From Pseudomonas benzenivorans (GTDB lineage: Bacteria; Pseudomonadota; Gammaproteobacteria; Pseudomonadales; Pseudomonadaceae), in NCBI RefSeq assembly GCF_033547155.1, contig NZ_CP137892.1, positions 4,340,001 to 4,404,000 on the forward strand: DNA of 64,000 nucleotides, read 5' to 3'. The translations under genes were made by a program, and so were the position numbers. Shown piece after piece: positions 53,604-62,329 of this stretch. Under the pieces are notes generated by a model. The model ran no database searches and had not been told where the DNA came from. It saw only the letters and a list, made by a program, of their open reading frames with translations. The number at the start of each line of letters is the position of its first letter. Position 1 is the first letter of the stretch.

Positions 53604-54481
53604 GCCAGGCCTCCTCGCGGTGTTCCCGTCAGCGCCGGCGGGCGGTGCTGCTCCGGGGAGTGCGGCAGACGGATCTCCACCGCCACCGGCAGGTGATCGG
53701 AGATCGGCAGGGGCAGCACCTCGAAACGCTCCAGCTGCAGCTCAGGGCTGAGCAGGATGTGATCGAGGCAGCGCTGCGGCCGCCAGCTGGGGAAGGTCGC
53801 CTCGAGCTGCGGCGCCAGCAGGCCGAGGTCGCGCAGCGGCGAGTGCTGCAGCAGGTCGAGGGCATGGGTGTTCATATCGCCCATCAGCACCTGGTGGCGG
53901 TAGTCGCCGATCAGCTCGCGGATATAGGCCAGCTGGCGGGTGCGGGTGCGCGCCCCCAAAGCCAGGTGCATCATCACCACCGCGATGGCGTTCGCGCCCT
54001 GGCCCAGGCGCAGCAGCATCGCGCCACGACCGGGCGGGCCGGGCAAGGGGTGGTCTTCCAGCAGGCTGGGACGCAGCCGGCTGAGCAGGCCGTTGCTGTG
54101 CTGGGCCAGGCGGCCGAGGTTGCGGTTGAGCTGTTGGTACCAGTAGGGGAAGCCCCCGAGGTGGGCCAGGTGTTCGACCTGGTTGACGAAGCCGGAGCGC
54201 AGGCTGCCGCCATCGGCCTCCTGCAGCGCCACCAGGTCGTAATCGCCGAGCAGCGCGCCGATGCGCTGCAGGTTGCCGGCGCGGCCGGGGTGCGGCAGCA
54301 GGTGCTGCCAGCCGCGGGTCAGGTAGTGGCGATAGCGTTCGGTGCTGATACCGACCTGAATATTGAAACTGAGCAGGCGCAAGCGCCCGTCGCTGGGCCA
54401 GTCGCCGGCCGCCGGACAGCCCGGGTTGACCCGCGGGTCGCACAGGCCGGCCTGGCGGCCGCTGGACCATCGGCGCAGCAT
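53600..54481 (-). CDS. endonuclease/exonuclease/phosphatase family protein
   Basis: A 293-residue protein of the EEP fold. The active-site blocks are all present: [35 protein letters not shown] and [12 protein letters not shown]. The substrate (nucleic acid, phospholipid or phosphoinositide-like) cannot be told. The first 30 residues look unstructured and the exact start may be further in. It is translationally coupled to the downstream dgcH. Confidence 0.87.
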   Translation of the reverse strand: MLRRWSSGRQAGLCDPRVNPGCPAAGDWPSDGRLRLLSFNIQVGISTERYRHYLTRGWQHLLPHPGRAGNLQRIGALLGDYDLVALQEADGGSLRSGFVNQVEHLAHLGGFPYWYQQLNRNLGRLAQHSNGLLSRLRPSLLEDHPLPGPPGRGAMLLRLGQGANAIAVVMMHLALGARTRTRQLAYIRELIGDYRHQVLMGDMNTHALDLLQHSPLRDLGLLAPQLEATFPSWRPQRCLDHILLSPELQLERFEVLPLPISDHLPVAVEIRLPHSPEQHRPPALTGTPRGGLA

Positions 54482-54504
54482 GCTCGGCGCTCGCTGCGGG
54501 CCGC

Positions 54505-55134
54505 TTACTGCGCGGCGCGCTCCCGTTCGATCAGGTGGTCGGCCACCTGCAGCGTCTGCTGCGGGCCACCGGAGCTACCGATGTCGAAACGGTACTTGCC
54601 GTTGACGACCATCACCGGCACGCCACTGATCTGGTAGGCCATCGCCAGTTTCTTGGCCTTCTCCATCTGGCCCTTCACGGCGAAGGAGTTGTAGGTGCTG
54701 AGGAACTTGGCCTTGTCGACGCCCTGGCCGACCAGGAACTCGGCGATTTCCTCCGGGGACGCCAGCTTCTTGCCCTGCTTGTGAATGGCTTCGAACACCG
54801 CGTCATGCACCTTCTGTTCGACCTTCATGCTTTCCAGGGTGATGAACGCCTGGCCGTGCACGTTCCACACGCCGCCGAACAGTGCCGGGATGCGCACGAA
54901 GTTGACGTCTTCCGGCAACTGCTCGATCCAGGGGTTGATGGTCGACTCGAACTGATAGCAGTGCGGGCAGCCGTACCAGAACAGCTCGACCACCTCGATC
55001 TGCCCCGGCTTGGACACCGGCACCGGGCTGGTCAGTTCGACGTACTGCTTGCCGGCCTCGATCGGCTCGGCCTGGGCGACCATGCCGAACAGGCCGGCGG
55101 CGGCGAGGGCGGCACTGAGAATCAGGTTACGCAT
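54505..55134 (-). CDS. dsbA: thiol:disulfide interchange protein DsbA
   Basis: A 209-residue periplasmic oxidoreductase with a signal peptide (ALAAAGLFGMVAQAEP), the active-site CPHC in VELFWYGCPHCYQFE and the cis-proline loop ISGVPVMVVNGKY. It introduces disulfides into exported proteins. An AAGGAG lies 9 nt before the ATG at 55134. It is read leftward, between the EEP gene and the c4 cytochrome. Confidence 0.96.
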   Translation of the reverse strand: MRNLILSAALAAAGLFGMVAQAEPIEAGKQYVELTSPVPVSKPGQIEVVELFWYGCPHCYQFESTINPWIEQLPEDVNFVRIPALFGGVWNVHGQAFITLESMKVEQKVHDAVFEAIHKQGKKLASPEEIAEFLVGQGVDKAKFLSTYNSFAVKGQMEKAKKLAMAYQISGVPVMVVNGKYRFDIGSSGGPQQTLQVADHLIERERAAQ

Positions 55135-55231
55135 GTGTGACTCCTTGAGGATTGAGCGGTGCCCGGGGGCAGCCAGCGTTCGACCCGTGGCGCAAGTGCG
55201 GGTTCCAGCCATTGTAGCGGCGCGGCCAACG

Positions 55232-55257
55232 AAAAAGGGTGGCCGAAGCCACCCTTT
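55232..55257 (-). terminator. rho-independent terminator after cytochrome c4
   Basis: Stem AAAGGGTGGC/GCCACCCTTT with loop CGAA and a minus-strand T-run (55236-55232). It separates cc4 from dsbA. Confidence 0.9.
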
Positions 55258-55289
55258 ACCACGCCACAGCATTGCAAGCTGTTGCAGTA

Positions 55290-55895
55290 TCAGTGCAGGC
55301 CTTGCACGTAGCTGGACAGCGCTTCGATGTCCTTGTTGCTCAGCTTGGCGGCGATCGAGCGCATGATCAGGCTGTCGCCGTCGTTGGTGCGATTGCCTTC
55401 GCGGAAGTCGGTCAGCTGCTTGGCCACATAGGCCGCATGCTGGCCACCGATCTGCGGGAAGCCCGCGGCATCGAGGCCTCGACCATTGGGGGCATGGCAA
55501 CCGATGCAGGCCGGCATGCCTTCTTCCAGCTTGCCGCCGCGGAACAGCGCCTCGCCACGCTCGACCAGCTTGGGATCGGCCGCGCCAACGCTCATCTTCT
55601 GATTGGCAAAGTAAGCGGCGATGTCGGCCAGGTCCTGGTCGCTGAGGTTGTCCAGCAGGCCGGTCATTTCCACCACCTGGCGACTGCCGGACTTGATGTC
55701 CTGCAGCTGCTTGAGCAGATAACGCTCGCCCTGGCCAGCCAGTTTCGGGAAGTTCGGTGCGGCACTATTGCCGTCGGCACCATGGCAGGCGCCACACACG
55801 GCCGCCTTGTTCTGGCCGGCGACCAGGTCACCCGCGGCGTGGGCCAGGCCGGTGATGCCCAGGGTCAACAGCAGACTCACGAGTACTTTGTTCAT
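55290..55895 (-). CDS. cc4: dihaem cytochrome c4
   Basis: A 201-residue periplasmic protein with a signal peptide (LLLTLGITGLAHAAG) and two CxxCH haem sites, CGACH in the first half and CIGCH in the second, each followed by its own methionine-ligand loop. The two-fold repeat is typical of cytochrome c4, which donates electrons to terminal oxidases. Read with the monohaem cytochrome upstream; a terminator follows. Confidence 0.95.
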   Translation of the reverse strand: MNKVLVSLLLTLGITGLAHAAGDLVAGQNKAAVCGACHGADGNSAAPNFPKLAGQGERYLLKQLQDIKSGSRQVVEMTGLLDNLSDQDLADIAAYFANQKMSVGAADPKLVERGEALFRGGKLEEGMPACIGCHAPNGRGLDAAGFPQIGGQHAAYVAKQLTDFREGNRTNDGDSLIMRSIAAKLSNKDIEALSSYVQGLH

Positions 55896-55941
55896 CAGCT
55901 AATCCAACTACGGCTAAGAGAGAAGAGGGTTTGCGTCGGGC

Positions 55942-56232
55942 TCACTTGGACATCAATTCGATGACGGCCTGGTAATCCTCGGCGGTGCAGTCCATGCACA
56001 GGCCGCGGGGCGGCATGGCATTGAGACCATTGGTGACGCTCTGTACCAGCACGTCCATGCCCTTGGCCAGACGCGGCTCCCAGGCAGCCTGATCGCCGCG
56101 CTGCGGCGCCATCGGCAGCTGGCCGTTGTGGCAGGCCGCGCAGGCGCGGGCGTACACGGCTTCCGGATCCTGGGCGGCGAGAGCCTGGAACGACAACATC
56201 GACACAGCGGCAGCGAGCAGTATTTTCTTCAT
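55942..56232 (-). CDS. monohaem cytochrome c5-like protein
   Basis: A 96-residue periplasmic protein with a signal peptide ([18 protein letters not shown]), one haem site (CAACH), and a Cys-x2-Cys pair (CMDC) typical of the c5 family disulfide. It starts at an ATG at 56232 and lies 46 bases upstream of cc4, so the two are probably co-transcribed. The 104-residue upstream extension is rejected as it would destroy the signal peptide. Confidence 0.92.
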   Translation of the reverse strand: MKKILLAAAVSMLSFQALAAQDPEAVYARACAACHNGQLPMAPQRGDQAAWEPRLAKGMDVLVQSVTNGLNAMPPRGLCMDCTAEDYQAVIELMSK

Positions 56233-56479
56233 GAGATCGGCCTCATCGCGGAGGGGAGCGTCCTGCTTTCTACGGGCAGATGGTCTATATCGCTCCCGTG
56301 AACACTTATCCAACGGGTGGGACAAAGCGCACACAAAATCTGCGGCATTATATACTGGCGCCGCCGAAACGGAAACGACGCCACTTGCCGTGCGGCGCCA
56401 TGCCCGGCAGGATGCGCGCAATTGTCGCAAGGGCCGCGCCTCGCAACACGCCCCCACGCCCGCCCTCAACGGATGTCCG

Positions 56480-57124
56480 ATGCAAGCCAAGAACCCCATT
56501 ATCGGCCTGTGCCAACAGGCCAGCTTCCTCATCAGCGCCGCCAAGGTCGACCAGTGCCCGGACGACCAGGGCTATGAAGTGGCCTTCGCCGGACGCTCCA
56601 ATGCCGGCAAGTCCAGCGCGCTGAATACCCTGACCCACGCCAGCCTGGCCCGCACCTCGAAGACCCCGGGGCGCACCCAGCTGCTCAACTTCTTCCGCCT
56701 GGACGACGAGCGCCGCCTGGTCGATCTGCCCGGTTACGGCTACGCCAAGGTGCCGATCCCGCTCAAGCAGCACTGGCAGAAGCACCTGGAGGCCTACCTG
56801 GGCAGCCGCGAGAGCCTGCGCGGGCTGATCCTGATGATGGACATCCGCCATCCGCTGACCGAGTTCGACCGCCTGATGCTGGACTGGTCCGGCGCCAGCC
56901 AGATGCCCATGCACATCCTCCTGACCAAGGCCGACAAGCTGGCCTTCGGCGCGGCGAAGAACGCGCTGCTCAAGGTCCAGCAGGAGATTCGCAAGGGCTG
57001 GGGCGAGGGCGTCAGCATCCAGCTGTTCTCCGCGCCCAAGCGCCAGGGCGTGGAAGAGGCCCAGGCGGTGCTGGCCGAGTGGCTGGAGCTGGGCCAACCC
57101 GCAGAAGCAGAAGCCGAAGACTGA
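56480..57124 (+). CDS. engB: ribosome biogenesis GTPase EngB/YihA
   Basis: A 214-residue GTPase with G1 [10 protein letters not shown]2 region [17 protein letters not shown]3 DLPGYGYAK and G4 LTKADKL. It acts in assembly of the large ribosomal subunit. I take the ATG at 56480; the longer frame from 56126 overlaps the cytochrome gene. The ErsA-like RNA and polA lie downstream on the opposite strand. Confidence 0.95.
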   Translation: MQAKNPIIGLCQQASFLISAAKVDQCPDDQGYEVAFAGRSNAGKSSALNTLTHASLARTSKTPGRTQLLNFFRLDDERRLVDLPGYGYAKVPIPLKQHWQKHLEAYLGSRESLRGLILMMDIRHPLTEFDRLMLDWSGASQMPMHILLTKADKLAFGAAKNALLKVQQEIRKGWGEGVSIQLFSAPKRQGVEEAQAVLAEWLELGQPAEAEAED

Positions 57125-57185
57125 GGAAGGCCGGCGGGGGAGGGCGGCGGCCTACCCCGGCGCCACCGGCGATTTTTCTGCGGGC

Positions 57186-57231
57186 AAAAAAAACCCCGAG
57201 CTTCGTATGGGGAGGGAGAAGTTCGGGGTTT
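57186..57231 (-). terminator. terminator of the small RNA (also near the engB 3' end)
   Basis: AAACCCCGA at 57191-57199 pairs with TCGGGGTTT at 57223-57231, extended inside by CTTC/GAAG. The A8 at 57186-57193 gives a U-tract on the minus strand. Confidence 0.85.
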
Positions 57232-57312
57232 AAGGGTCTGAACCGCTAGGGCGGGGTTCAGATGTCTGCCAACACTTAACACAGGAGCATCGAAGGCTTT
57301 AGTGGCCGTTCC
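57186..57312 (-). ncRNA. ersA: ErsA/Spot42-position small RNA (about 127 nt)
   Basis: A transcript is predicted from the AlgU-type promoter at 57318-57345 to the terminator at 57186-57231. ErsA of P. aeruginosa is recalled as a 132-nt AlgU-dependent RNA between engB and polA, so size, place, orientation and promoter agree. Two hairpins are visible: an internal TCTGAA...TTCAGA stem with an inner CCGC/GCGG (57237-57262), and the terminal AAACCCCGA/TCGGGGTTT stem with eight T on the minus strand. The 5' end is estimated, not mapped. Confidence 0.75.
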
Positions 57313-57317
57313 TAGAC

Positions 57318-57345
57318 TCTGACTGCCCGGTTAATCGCAAAGTTC
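57318..57345 (-). promoter_or_regulatory. AlgU (sigma-22/RpoE-type) promoter of the small RNA
   Basis: On the minus strand GAACTT (57345-57340) and TCAGA (57322-57318) are separated by 17 bases. This fits the recalled AlgU consensus GAACTT-N16/17-TCtgA. Confidence 0.75.
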
Positions 57346-57459
57346 ATCGGCCTTTTAAAATCTATTGGTAATAAAAATATAGTCTATAGGACCAAAAAGA
57401 GCTAAAAGGCCCGACCCAGCTACGCCGTGGCGCAGCCGGCCGAGCGCCAGCCCGCGACC

Positions 57460-60240
57460 TCAGTGCGCCTCGTCCCAGTTGTCGCCCACCCCGACCTCGA
57501 CCAGCAGCGGCACCTCCAGCTGCGCCGCGCCGCCCATCAGCGCCTTGATCCGCTCGCCGACCTGCTCGACCAGGTCCTCACGCACCTCCAGCACCAGTTC
57601 GTCGTGCACCTGCAGGATGACCCTGGCGTCCAGCCCGGACTCACCCAGCCAGGTGTCCACCGCGACCATGGCGCGCTTCATGATGTCCGCCGCGGTGCCC
57701 TGCATCGGCGCGTTGATCGCGGTGCGCTCGGCGCCCTTGCGCAGCGCCGGATTCTTCGCGTGGATCTCCGGCAGGTACAGGCGGCGGCCGAACAGGGTCT
57801 CGACATAGCCCTGCTGGGCGGCCTGCTCGCGGGTGCGCTCCATATAGGCGAGCACCCCGGGATAGCGGGCGAAATAGCGGTCGATATAGGCCTGGGACTG
57901 CTTGCGGTCGACGCCGATCTGCTTGGCCAGGCCGAAGGCGCTCATGCCGTAGATCAGGCCGAAGTTGATCGCCTTGGCGCTGCGCCGCTGGTCGGTGGTC
58001 ACCTCGTCCAGGGCCACGCCGAACACCTCGGCGGCGGTGGCGCGGTGCACGTCGCGGTCATGGCGGAAGGCATCCAGCAGGCCGGCGTCCTTGGCCAGGT
58101 GGGCCATGATGCGCAGCTCGATCTGCGAGTAGTCGGCGGCGAGCAGCTTGTAGCCCTGGGGTGCGACGAAGGCCTGGCGGATGCGCCGGCCCTCGGCGGT
58201 GCGGATCGGGATATTCTGCAGGTTCGGGTCGCTGGAGGACAGCCGTCCGGTGGCGGCCACCGCCTGGTGGTAGCTGGTGTGGATGCGCCCGGTACGCGGG
58301 TTGATCTGCTCCGGCAGGCGGTCGGTGTAGGTGCTCTTGAGCTTGCTCAGGCTGCGGTACTGCATCAGCACCTTGGGCAGCTCGAAGTCCTGCTCGGCCA
58401 GCTCGGCGAGCACCGCCTCGGCGGTGGACGGCTGGCCCTTGGCGGTCTTGCTGAGGATCGGCAAGCCCAGTTTCTCGTAGAGGATCACCCCGAGCTGCTT
58501 GGGCGAGGCCAGGTTGAACTCCTCGCCGGCGATGGCGAAGGCCTGGCGCTCCAGCTCCACCAGCTTGTCGCCCAGCTCCTGGCTGTGCTGGCCGAGCAGC
58601 TTGGCATCGACCAGCGCGCCCTGGCGCTCGATGCGCGCCAGCACCGGCACCAGCGGCATCTCGATCTCCCTGAGCACCTTGGCCAGGGACGGCTCGGCCT
58701 CGAGTTTGGCCCACAGGCACTGGTGCAGGCGCAGGGTGATGTCGGCGTCCTCGGCCGCGTAGGGCCCGGCCTGCTCCAGGGCGATCTGGTCGAAGGTCAG
58801 CTGCTTGGCGCCCTTGCCGGCGATGTCCTCAAAGCGCGTGGTGCTGTGGCCCAGGTACTTGAGGGCCAGGCTGTCCATGTCGTGGCGGGTCGCGGTGGCG
58901 TCCAGCACGTAGGACTCGAGCATGGTGTCGAAGGCCACCCCCTGCACCTGGATCGGCGTGGAGGCATTGGCCAGGACATTGATGTCGTACTTGGCGTGCT
59001 GGCCGACCTTGGCCTTGGCCGGGTCCTCGAGGATCGGCTTGAGCGCCTGCAGCACCGCGTCGCGATCCAGCTGGGCCGGCACGCCCATATAGGAGTGGGC
59101 CAGGGGAATATAGGCCGCCTCCTGGGCGCTGACCGCGAAGGACAGGCCGACCAGCTGCGCCTGCTGGGCGTCGAGGCTGGTGGTCTCGCTGTCGAAGGCG
59201 ATCAGCTCGGCGCCCGCGAGCTTGTCCAGCCAGGCGTCGAACTGCGCCTGCTCCAGGACGATCTGGTAGTTCGTCTCGACGCCAGCGGCCTCATCTGCCG
59301 CCTCGGCGGCGGGCGCGGCGAACAGGCCGCCTTCCGCCTGCGCCACCGGCTGCTTGTCCTGGCGCTGCAACTCGTCCAGCCAGCTCTTGAACTCCAGCTC
59401 GGCGTACAGTTCGAGCAGCGCCGCGCGATCCGGCTCGCCCGGCTGCAGGGCGTCGATCTCGATGTTCAGCGGCACGTCGAGCTTGATGGTCGCCAGCTCG
59501 TAGGACAGGTAGGCCATCTCGCGGTGTTCGGCGAGCTTGGCCGGCAGCGTCTTGGCGCCGCGGATCGGCAGTTCCGGCACCTTGTCGAGGTTGGCGTAGA
59601 GCACGTCGAGGCCGCCGCCGAGGCCGACCAGCAGGCCCAGGGCGGTCTTCTCGCCAACCCCGGGCACGCCGGGAATGTTGTCGACCTTGTCGCCCATCAG
59701 CGCCAGGTAGTCGATGATCAGTTCGGGACCGACGCCGAATTTCTCTTTCACGCCATCCACGTCGTAGACGCTTCCGGTCATGGTGTTGACCAGCGTAACG
59801 TGCGGGCAGACCAGCTGCGCCATGTCCTTGTCGCCGGTGGAGATCACCACGTCGCGGCCCTCGCCGGCGCCCTGGCGGGCCAGGGTGCCGATCACGTCGT
59901 CGGCCTCCACACCCTCGACGCACAGCAGCGGCAGGCCCAGGGCGCGCACGCTGGCGTGCAGCGGCTCGACCTGCACCCGCAGCTCATCGGGCATCGACGG
60001 CCGGTTGGCCTTGTACTCGGCGTAGAGCTCGTCGCGGAAGGTCCCGCCCTTGGCGTCGAAGACCACCGCGAAGGGGCTGTCCGGGTATTGCTTGCGCAGG
60101 CTCTTGAGCATGTTCAACACGCCCTTGACCGCGCCGGTGGGCAGGCCCTTGGAGGTGGTCAGCGGCGGCAGGGCGTGGAAGGCGCGGTACAGGTACGAGG
60201 ACCCGTCGACCAGGACGAGGGGGGCAGTGCGGCCAGTCAT
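57460..60240 (-). CDS. polA: DNA polymerase I
   Basis: A 926-residue polymerase of full length. The 5'-3' exonuclease (about 1-290) has [25 protein letters not shown] and [11 protein letters not shown]. The 3'-5' proofreading domain (about 330-520) keeps the FDSETTSLD metal motif, so proofreading is likely intact. The polymerase domain has motif [13 protein letters not shown], the O-helix [16 protein letters not shown] and motif [12 protein letters not shown]. It acts in repair and Okazaki-fragment processing. The small RNA gene lies between its stop and engB. Confidence 0.97.
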   Translation of the reverse strand: MTGRTAPLVLVDGSSYLYRAFHALPPLTTSKGLPTGAVKGVLNMLKSLRKQYPDSPFAVVFDAKGGTFRDELYAEYKANRPSMPDELRVQVEPLHASVRALGLPLLCVEGVEADDVIGTLARQGAGEGRDVVISTGDKDMAQLVCPHVTLVNTMTGSVYDVDGVKEKFGVGPELIIDYLALMGDKVDNIPGVPGVGEKTALGLLVGLGGGLDVLYANLDKVPELPIRGAKTLPAKLAEHREMAYLSYELATIKLDVPLNIEIDALQPGEPDRAALLELYAELEFKSWLDELQRQDKQPVAQAEGGLFAAPAAEAADEAAGVETNYQIVLEQAQFDAWLDKLAGAELIAFDSETTSLDAQQAQLVGLSFAVSAQEAAYIPLAHSYMGVPAQLDRDAVLQALKPILEDPAKAKVGQHAKYDINVLANASTPIQVQGVAFDTMLESYVLDATATRHDMDSLALKYLGHSTTRFEDIAGKGAKQLTFDQIALEQAGPYAAEDADITLRLHQCLWAKLEAEPSLAKVLREIEMPLVPVLARIERQGALVDAKLLGQHSQELGDKLVELERQAFAIAGEEFNLASPKQLGVILYEKLGLPILSKTAKGQPSTAEAVLAELAEQDFELPKVLMQYRSLSKLKSTYTDRLPEQINPRTGRIHTSYHQAVAATGRLSSSDPNLQNIPIRTAEGRRIRQAFVAPQGYKLLAADYSQIELRIMAHLAKDAGLLDAFRHDRDVHRATAAEVFGVALDEVTTDQRRSAKAINFGLIYGMSAFGLAKQIGVDRKQSQAYIDRYFARYPGVLAYMERTREQAAQQGYVETLFGRRLYLPEIHAKNPALRKGAERTAINAPMQGTAADIMKRAMVAVDTWLGESGLDARVILQVHDELVLEVREDLVEQVGERIKALMGGAAQLEVPLLVEVGVGDNWDEAH

Positions 60241-60349
60241 GAGTTGCTTCCTTCAGTGCGACGGCGCGCGATGCCCGTCCAGATCAAGCTTTTCGACGGG
60301 TGCAGCGCTAGAATGACTGCACCATTGACGACAAAGGGACAAGGTTATC

Positions 60350-60634
60350 ATGCGCACAGTCAATCGCCTGTTGCTGGCCAGTCTGCTGGCATTCGCCCCG
60401 GCCGCGGTTCTGGCCGAGGAACCGGTGTCCGGCGAGCCGGACGTGACCATCCGCCAGGAGGGCGACAAGACCATCCAGGAATACCGGGTCAATGGCTTCC
60501 TCTATGCGATCAAGGTCACGCCGAAAGGCGGCAAACCCTACTTCCTGGTGCGTGCCGATGGCAGCGATGGCAACTTCGTGCGCTCCGACCATCCGGACAT
60601 GCTGATTCCGGCGTGGGAAATCTTCAAATGGTAA
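60350..60634 (+). CDS. DUF2782 small secreted protein
   Basis: A 94-residue protein with a signal peptide (LLLASLLAFAPAAVLAEE). The conserved DUF2782 core reads DVTIRQEGDKTIQEYRVNGFLYAIKVTPKGGKPYFLVRADGDG-like, ending IPAWEIFKW. It is probably periplasmic. It is divergent from polA and 12 bases upstream of thrB on the same strand. The function is unknown. Confidence 0.9.
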   Translation: MRTVNRLLLASLLAFAPAAVLAEEPVSGEPDVTIRQEGDKTIQEYRVNGFLYAIKVTPKGGKPYFLVRADGSDGNFVRSDHPDMLIPAWEIFKW

Positions 60635-60646
60635 AGCGATCCTGAT

Positions 60647-61597
60647 ATGTCGGTTTTCACCCCCCTCGAACGCCATGAACTGGAAGCCTTTCTCGCGCCC
60701 TACGGGCTCGGTCGCCTGCGCGACTTCCAGGGCATCGCCGCCGGTAGCGAGAACAGCAACTTCTTCGTCAGCCTGGAACAGGGCGAGTTCGTCCTGACCC
60801 TGATCGAGCGCGGCCCCAGCGCCGACCTGCCGTTCTTCATCGAGCTGCTCGACGTGCTCCACGAGGCCGGCCTGCCGGTGCCCTATGCCCTGCGCACCGA
60901 GAGCGGCGAGGCCCTGCGCGAGCTGGCGGAGAAGCCCGCGCTGCTGCAGCCGCGCCTGCCCGGCAAGCACATCAGCCACCCCAACGCCCATCATTGCGCC
61001 GAGGTCGGCAGCCTGCTGGCCCACCTGCACCTGGCCACCCGCGGCCATACCCTGGAGCGCAAGAGCGACCGTGGCCTGGACTGGATGCTCGCCGAGGGGC
61101 CGAGCCTGGCCCTGAAGCTGCCGGAGGCCGACCTGCCGCTGCTGCGCGACGCCCTGGCCGAGATCGCCGCGCTCAAGGCGAAGATCCTCGCCCTGCCGCG
61201 GGCCAACCTGCACGCCGACCTGTTCCGCGACAACGTGCTGTTCGACGGCAACCACCTGACCGGGGTGATCGACTTCTACAACGCCTGCTCGGGGCCGATG
61301 CTCTACGACCTGGCGATCACCCTCAACGACTGGTGCTCGGAGGCCGACGGCAGCCTCGACCACGCCCGCGCCCAGGCCCTGCTCGGCGCCTACGCCGCGC
61401 TGCGGCCGTTCGGCGCCGCCGAGGCCGAGCTGTGGCCGGCCATGCTGCGCGTGGCCTGCGTGCGCTTCTGGCTGTCGCGGCTGATCGCCGCCGAGTCCTT
61501 CGCCGGCCAGGAAGTGCTGATCCACGACCCCAACGAGTTCCTCCGCCGCCTGGCCCAGCGCCAGCGGGTCGACCTGCCGCTGCCGTTCGCCCTGTAG
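60647..61597 (+). CDS. thrB: homoserine kinase (APH-fold type)
   Basis: A 316-residue kinase of the aminoglycoside-phosphotransferase-like ThrB group found in Pseudomonas, not the GHMP kinase of E. coli. Catalytic residues are in NLHADLFRDNVLFDG, and the metal-binding aspartate in GVIDFYNACSG. It phosphorylates homoserine in threonine synthesis. It begins 12 bases after the DUF2782 gene and converges with nrdJb, ending 4 bases from it. Confidence 0.93.
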   Translation: MSVFTPLERHELEAFLAPYGLGRLRDFQGIAAGSENSNFFVSLEQGEFVLTLIERGPSADLPFFIELLDVLHEAGLPVPYALRTESGEALRELAEKPALLQPRLPGKHISHPNAHHCAEVGSLLAHLHLATRGHTLERKSDRGLDWMLAEGPSLALKLPEADLPLLRDALAEIAALKAKILALPRANLHADLFRDNVLFDGNHLTGVIDFYNACSGPMLYDLAITLNDWCSEADGSLDHARAQALLGAYAALRPFGAAEAELWPAMLRVACVRFWLSRLIAAESFAGQEVLIHDPNEFLRRLAQRQRVDLPLPFAL

Positions 61598-61601
61598 CCG
61601 C

Positions 61602-62288
61602 TCAGCCGCACCTGGAATAGCCGCAATTGAGGCAGGTGGCGCAGCCCTCCAGCTGCACCACCGCCTGGGTCTGGCACTTGCCGCACAGCCGGGCGCCGGG
61701 CGGGAAGCCCTCGCCGGGCTCCAGCGCCGCGGCGTCCTGACTGGCCTGGTAGACCGCCCACTGCTCCGCCAGCTGGCGCCGCTGCTGCTCATCCAGCTCA
61801 TGGCCTTCGAGCAGGCCGATGGCGCTCAGGTGGCGCTCCAGCACCGCGCCGATCTCCGCCACCAGCGACGGCATGTACAGCCCGCCGCGCTTGAGGTAGC
61901 CGCCGCGCGGATCGAACACCGCCTTGAGCTCCTCGACCAGGAAGGTGCAGTCGCCGCCCTTGCGGAACACCGCCGACATGATCCGGGTCAGCGCCACTAT
62001 CCACTGGAAGTGCTCCATGCCCTTGGAGTTGATGAAGATCTCGAAGGGCCGGCGCTGCTCGTGGGGCGTGCCGGCGTTGAGCAGGATGTCGTTGATGGTG
62101 ACGTACAGGGCATGCTCGAACAGCGGCGACTTGATCTTGTAGGTCACCCCGAACAGGGTTTCCGGGCGCTGCAGGGTCTCGTCCATCTGCACCGGAGTGG
62201 GCGTCGCCTCGGCCTCGGCGGACGGCGAGGGCGGCGCCTCGTCCACCAGCTGGAAGCCCGTGATGCGTTGTTCGATCTTCACCGCCAT
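61602..62288 (-). CDS. nrdJb: adenosylcobalamin-dependent ribonucleotide reductase, NrdJb part
   Basis: A 228-residue protein carrying the C-terminal part of a class II ribonucleotide reductase, encoded separately from NrdJa. It has TLFGVTYKIKSPLFEHALYVTIND, RIMSAVFRKGGDCTFLVEELKAVFDPRGGY and a Cys-rich tail (CGKCQTQAV, CATCLNCGYSRCG) that supplies the redox-active cysteines. The start at 62288 has GGAG 6 nt upstream. The nrdJa stop lies 41 bases before it, so the two are co-transcribed. Split nrdJ is known in Pseudomonas. Confidence 0.93.
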   Translation of the reverse strand: MAVKIEQRITGFQLVDEAPPSPSAEAEATPTPVQMDETLQRPETLFGVTYKIKSPLFEHALYVTINDILLNAGTPHEQRRPFEIFINSKGMEHFQWIVALTRIMSAVFRKGGDCTFLVEELKAVFDPRGGYLKRGGLYMPSLVAEIGAVLERHLSAIGLLEGHELDEQQRRQLAEQWAVYQASQDAAALEPGEGFPPGARLCGKCQTQAVVQLEGCATCLNCGYSRCG

Positions 62289-62329
62289 GCTCGCCTCCAT
62301 CGCGCCGCCCAGGACTGGCGCGGCGCCGC

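Noticed and set aside
56318..56356. Promoter for engB with TATACT at 56351
   Set aside because: The -10 looks good but no -35 lies at 16-19 bases, so it was not listed.
57427..60645. 1072-codon frame opposite polA
   Set aside because: Antisense artefact; it also runs through the promoter region and signal peptide of the DUF2782 gene.
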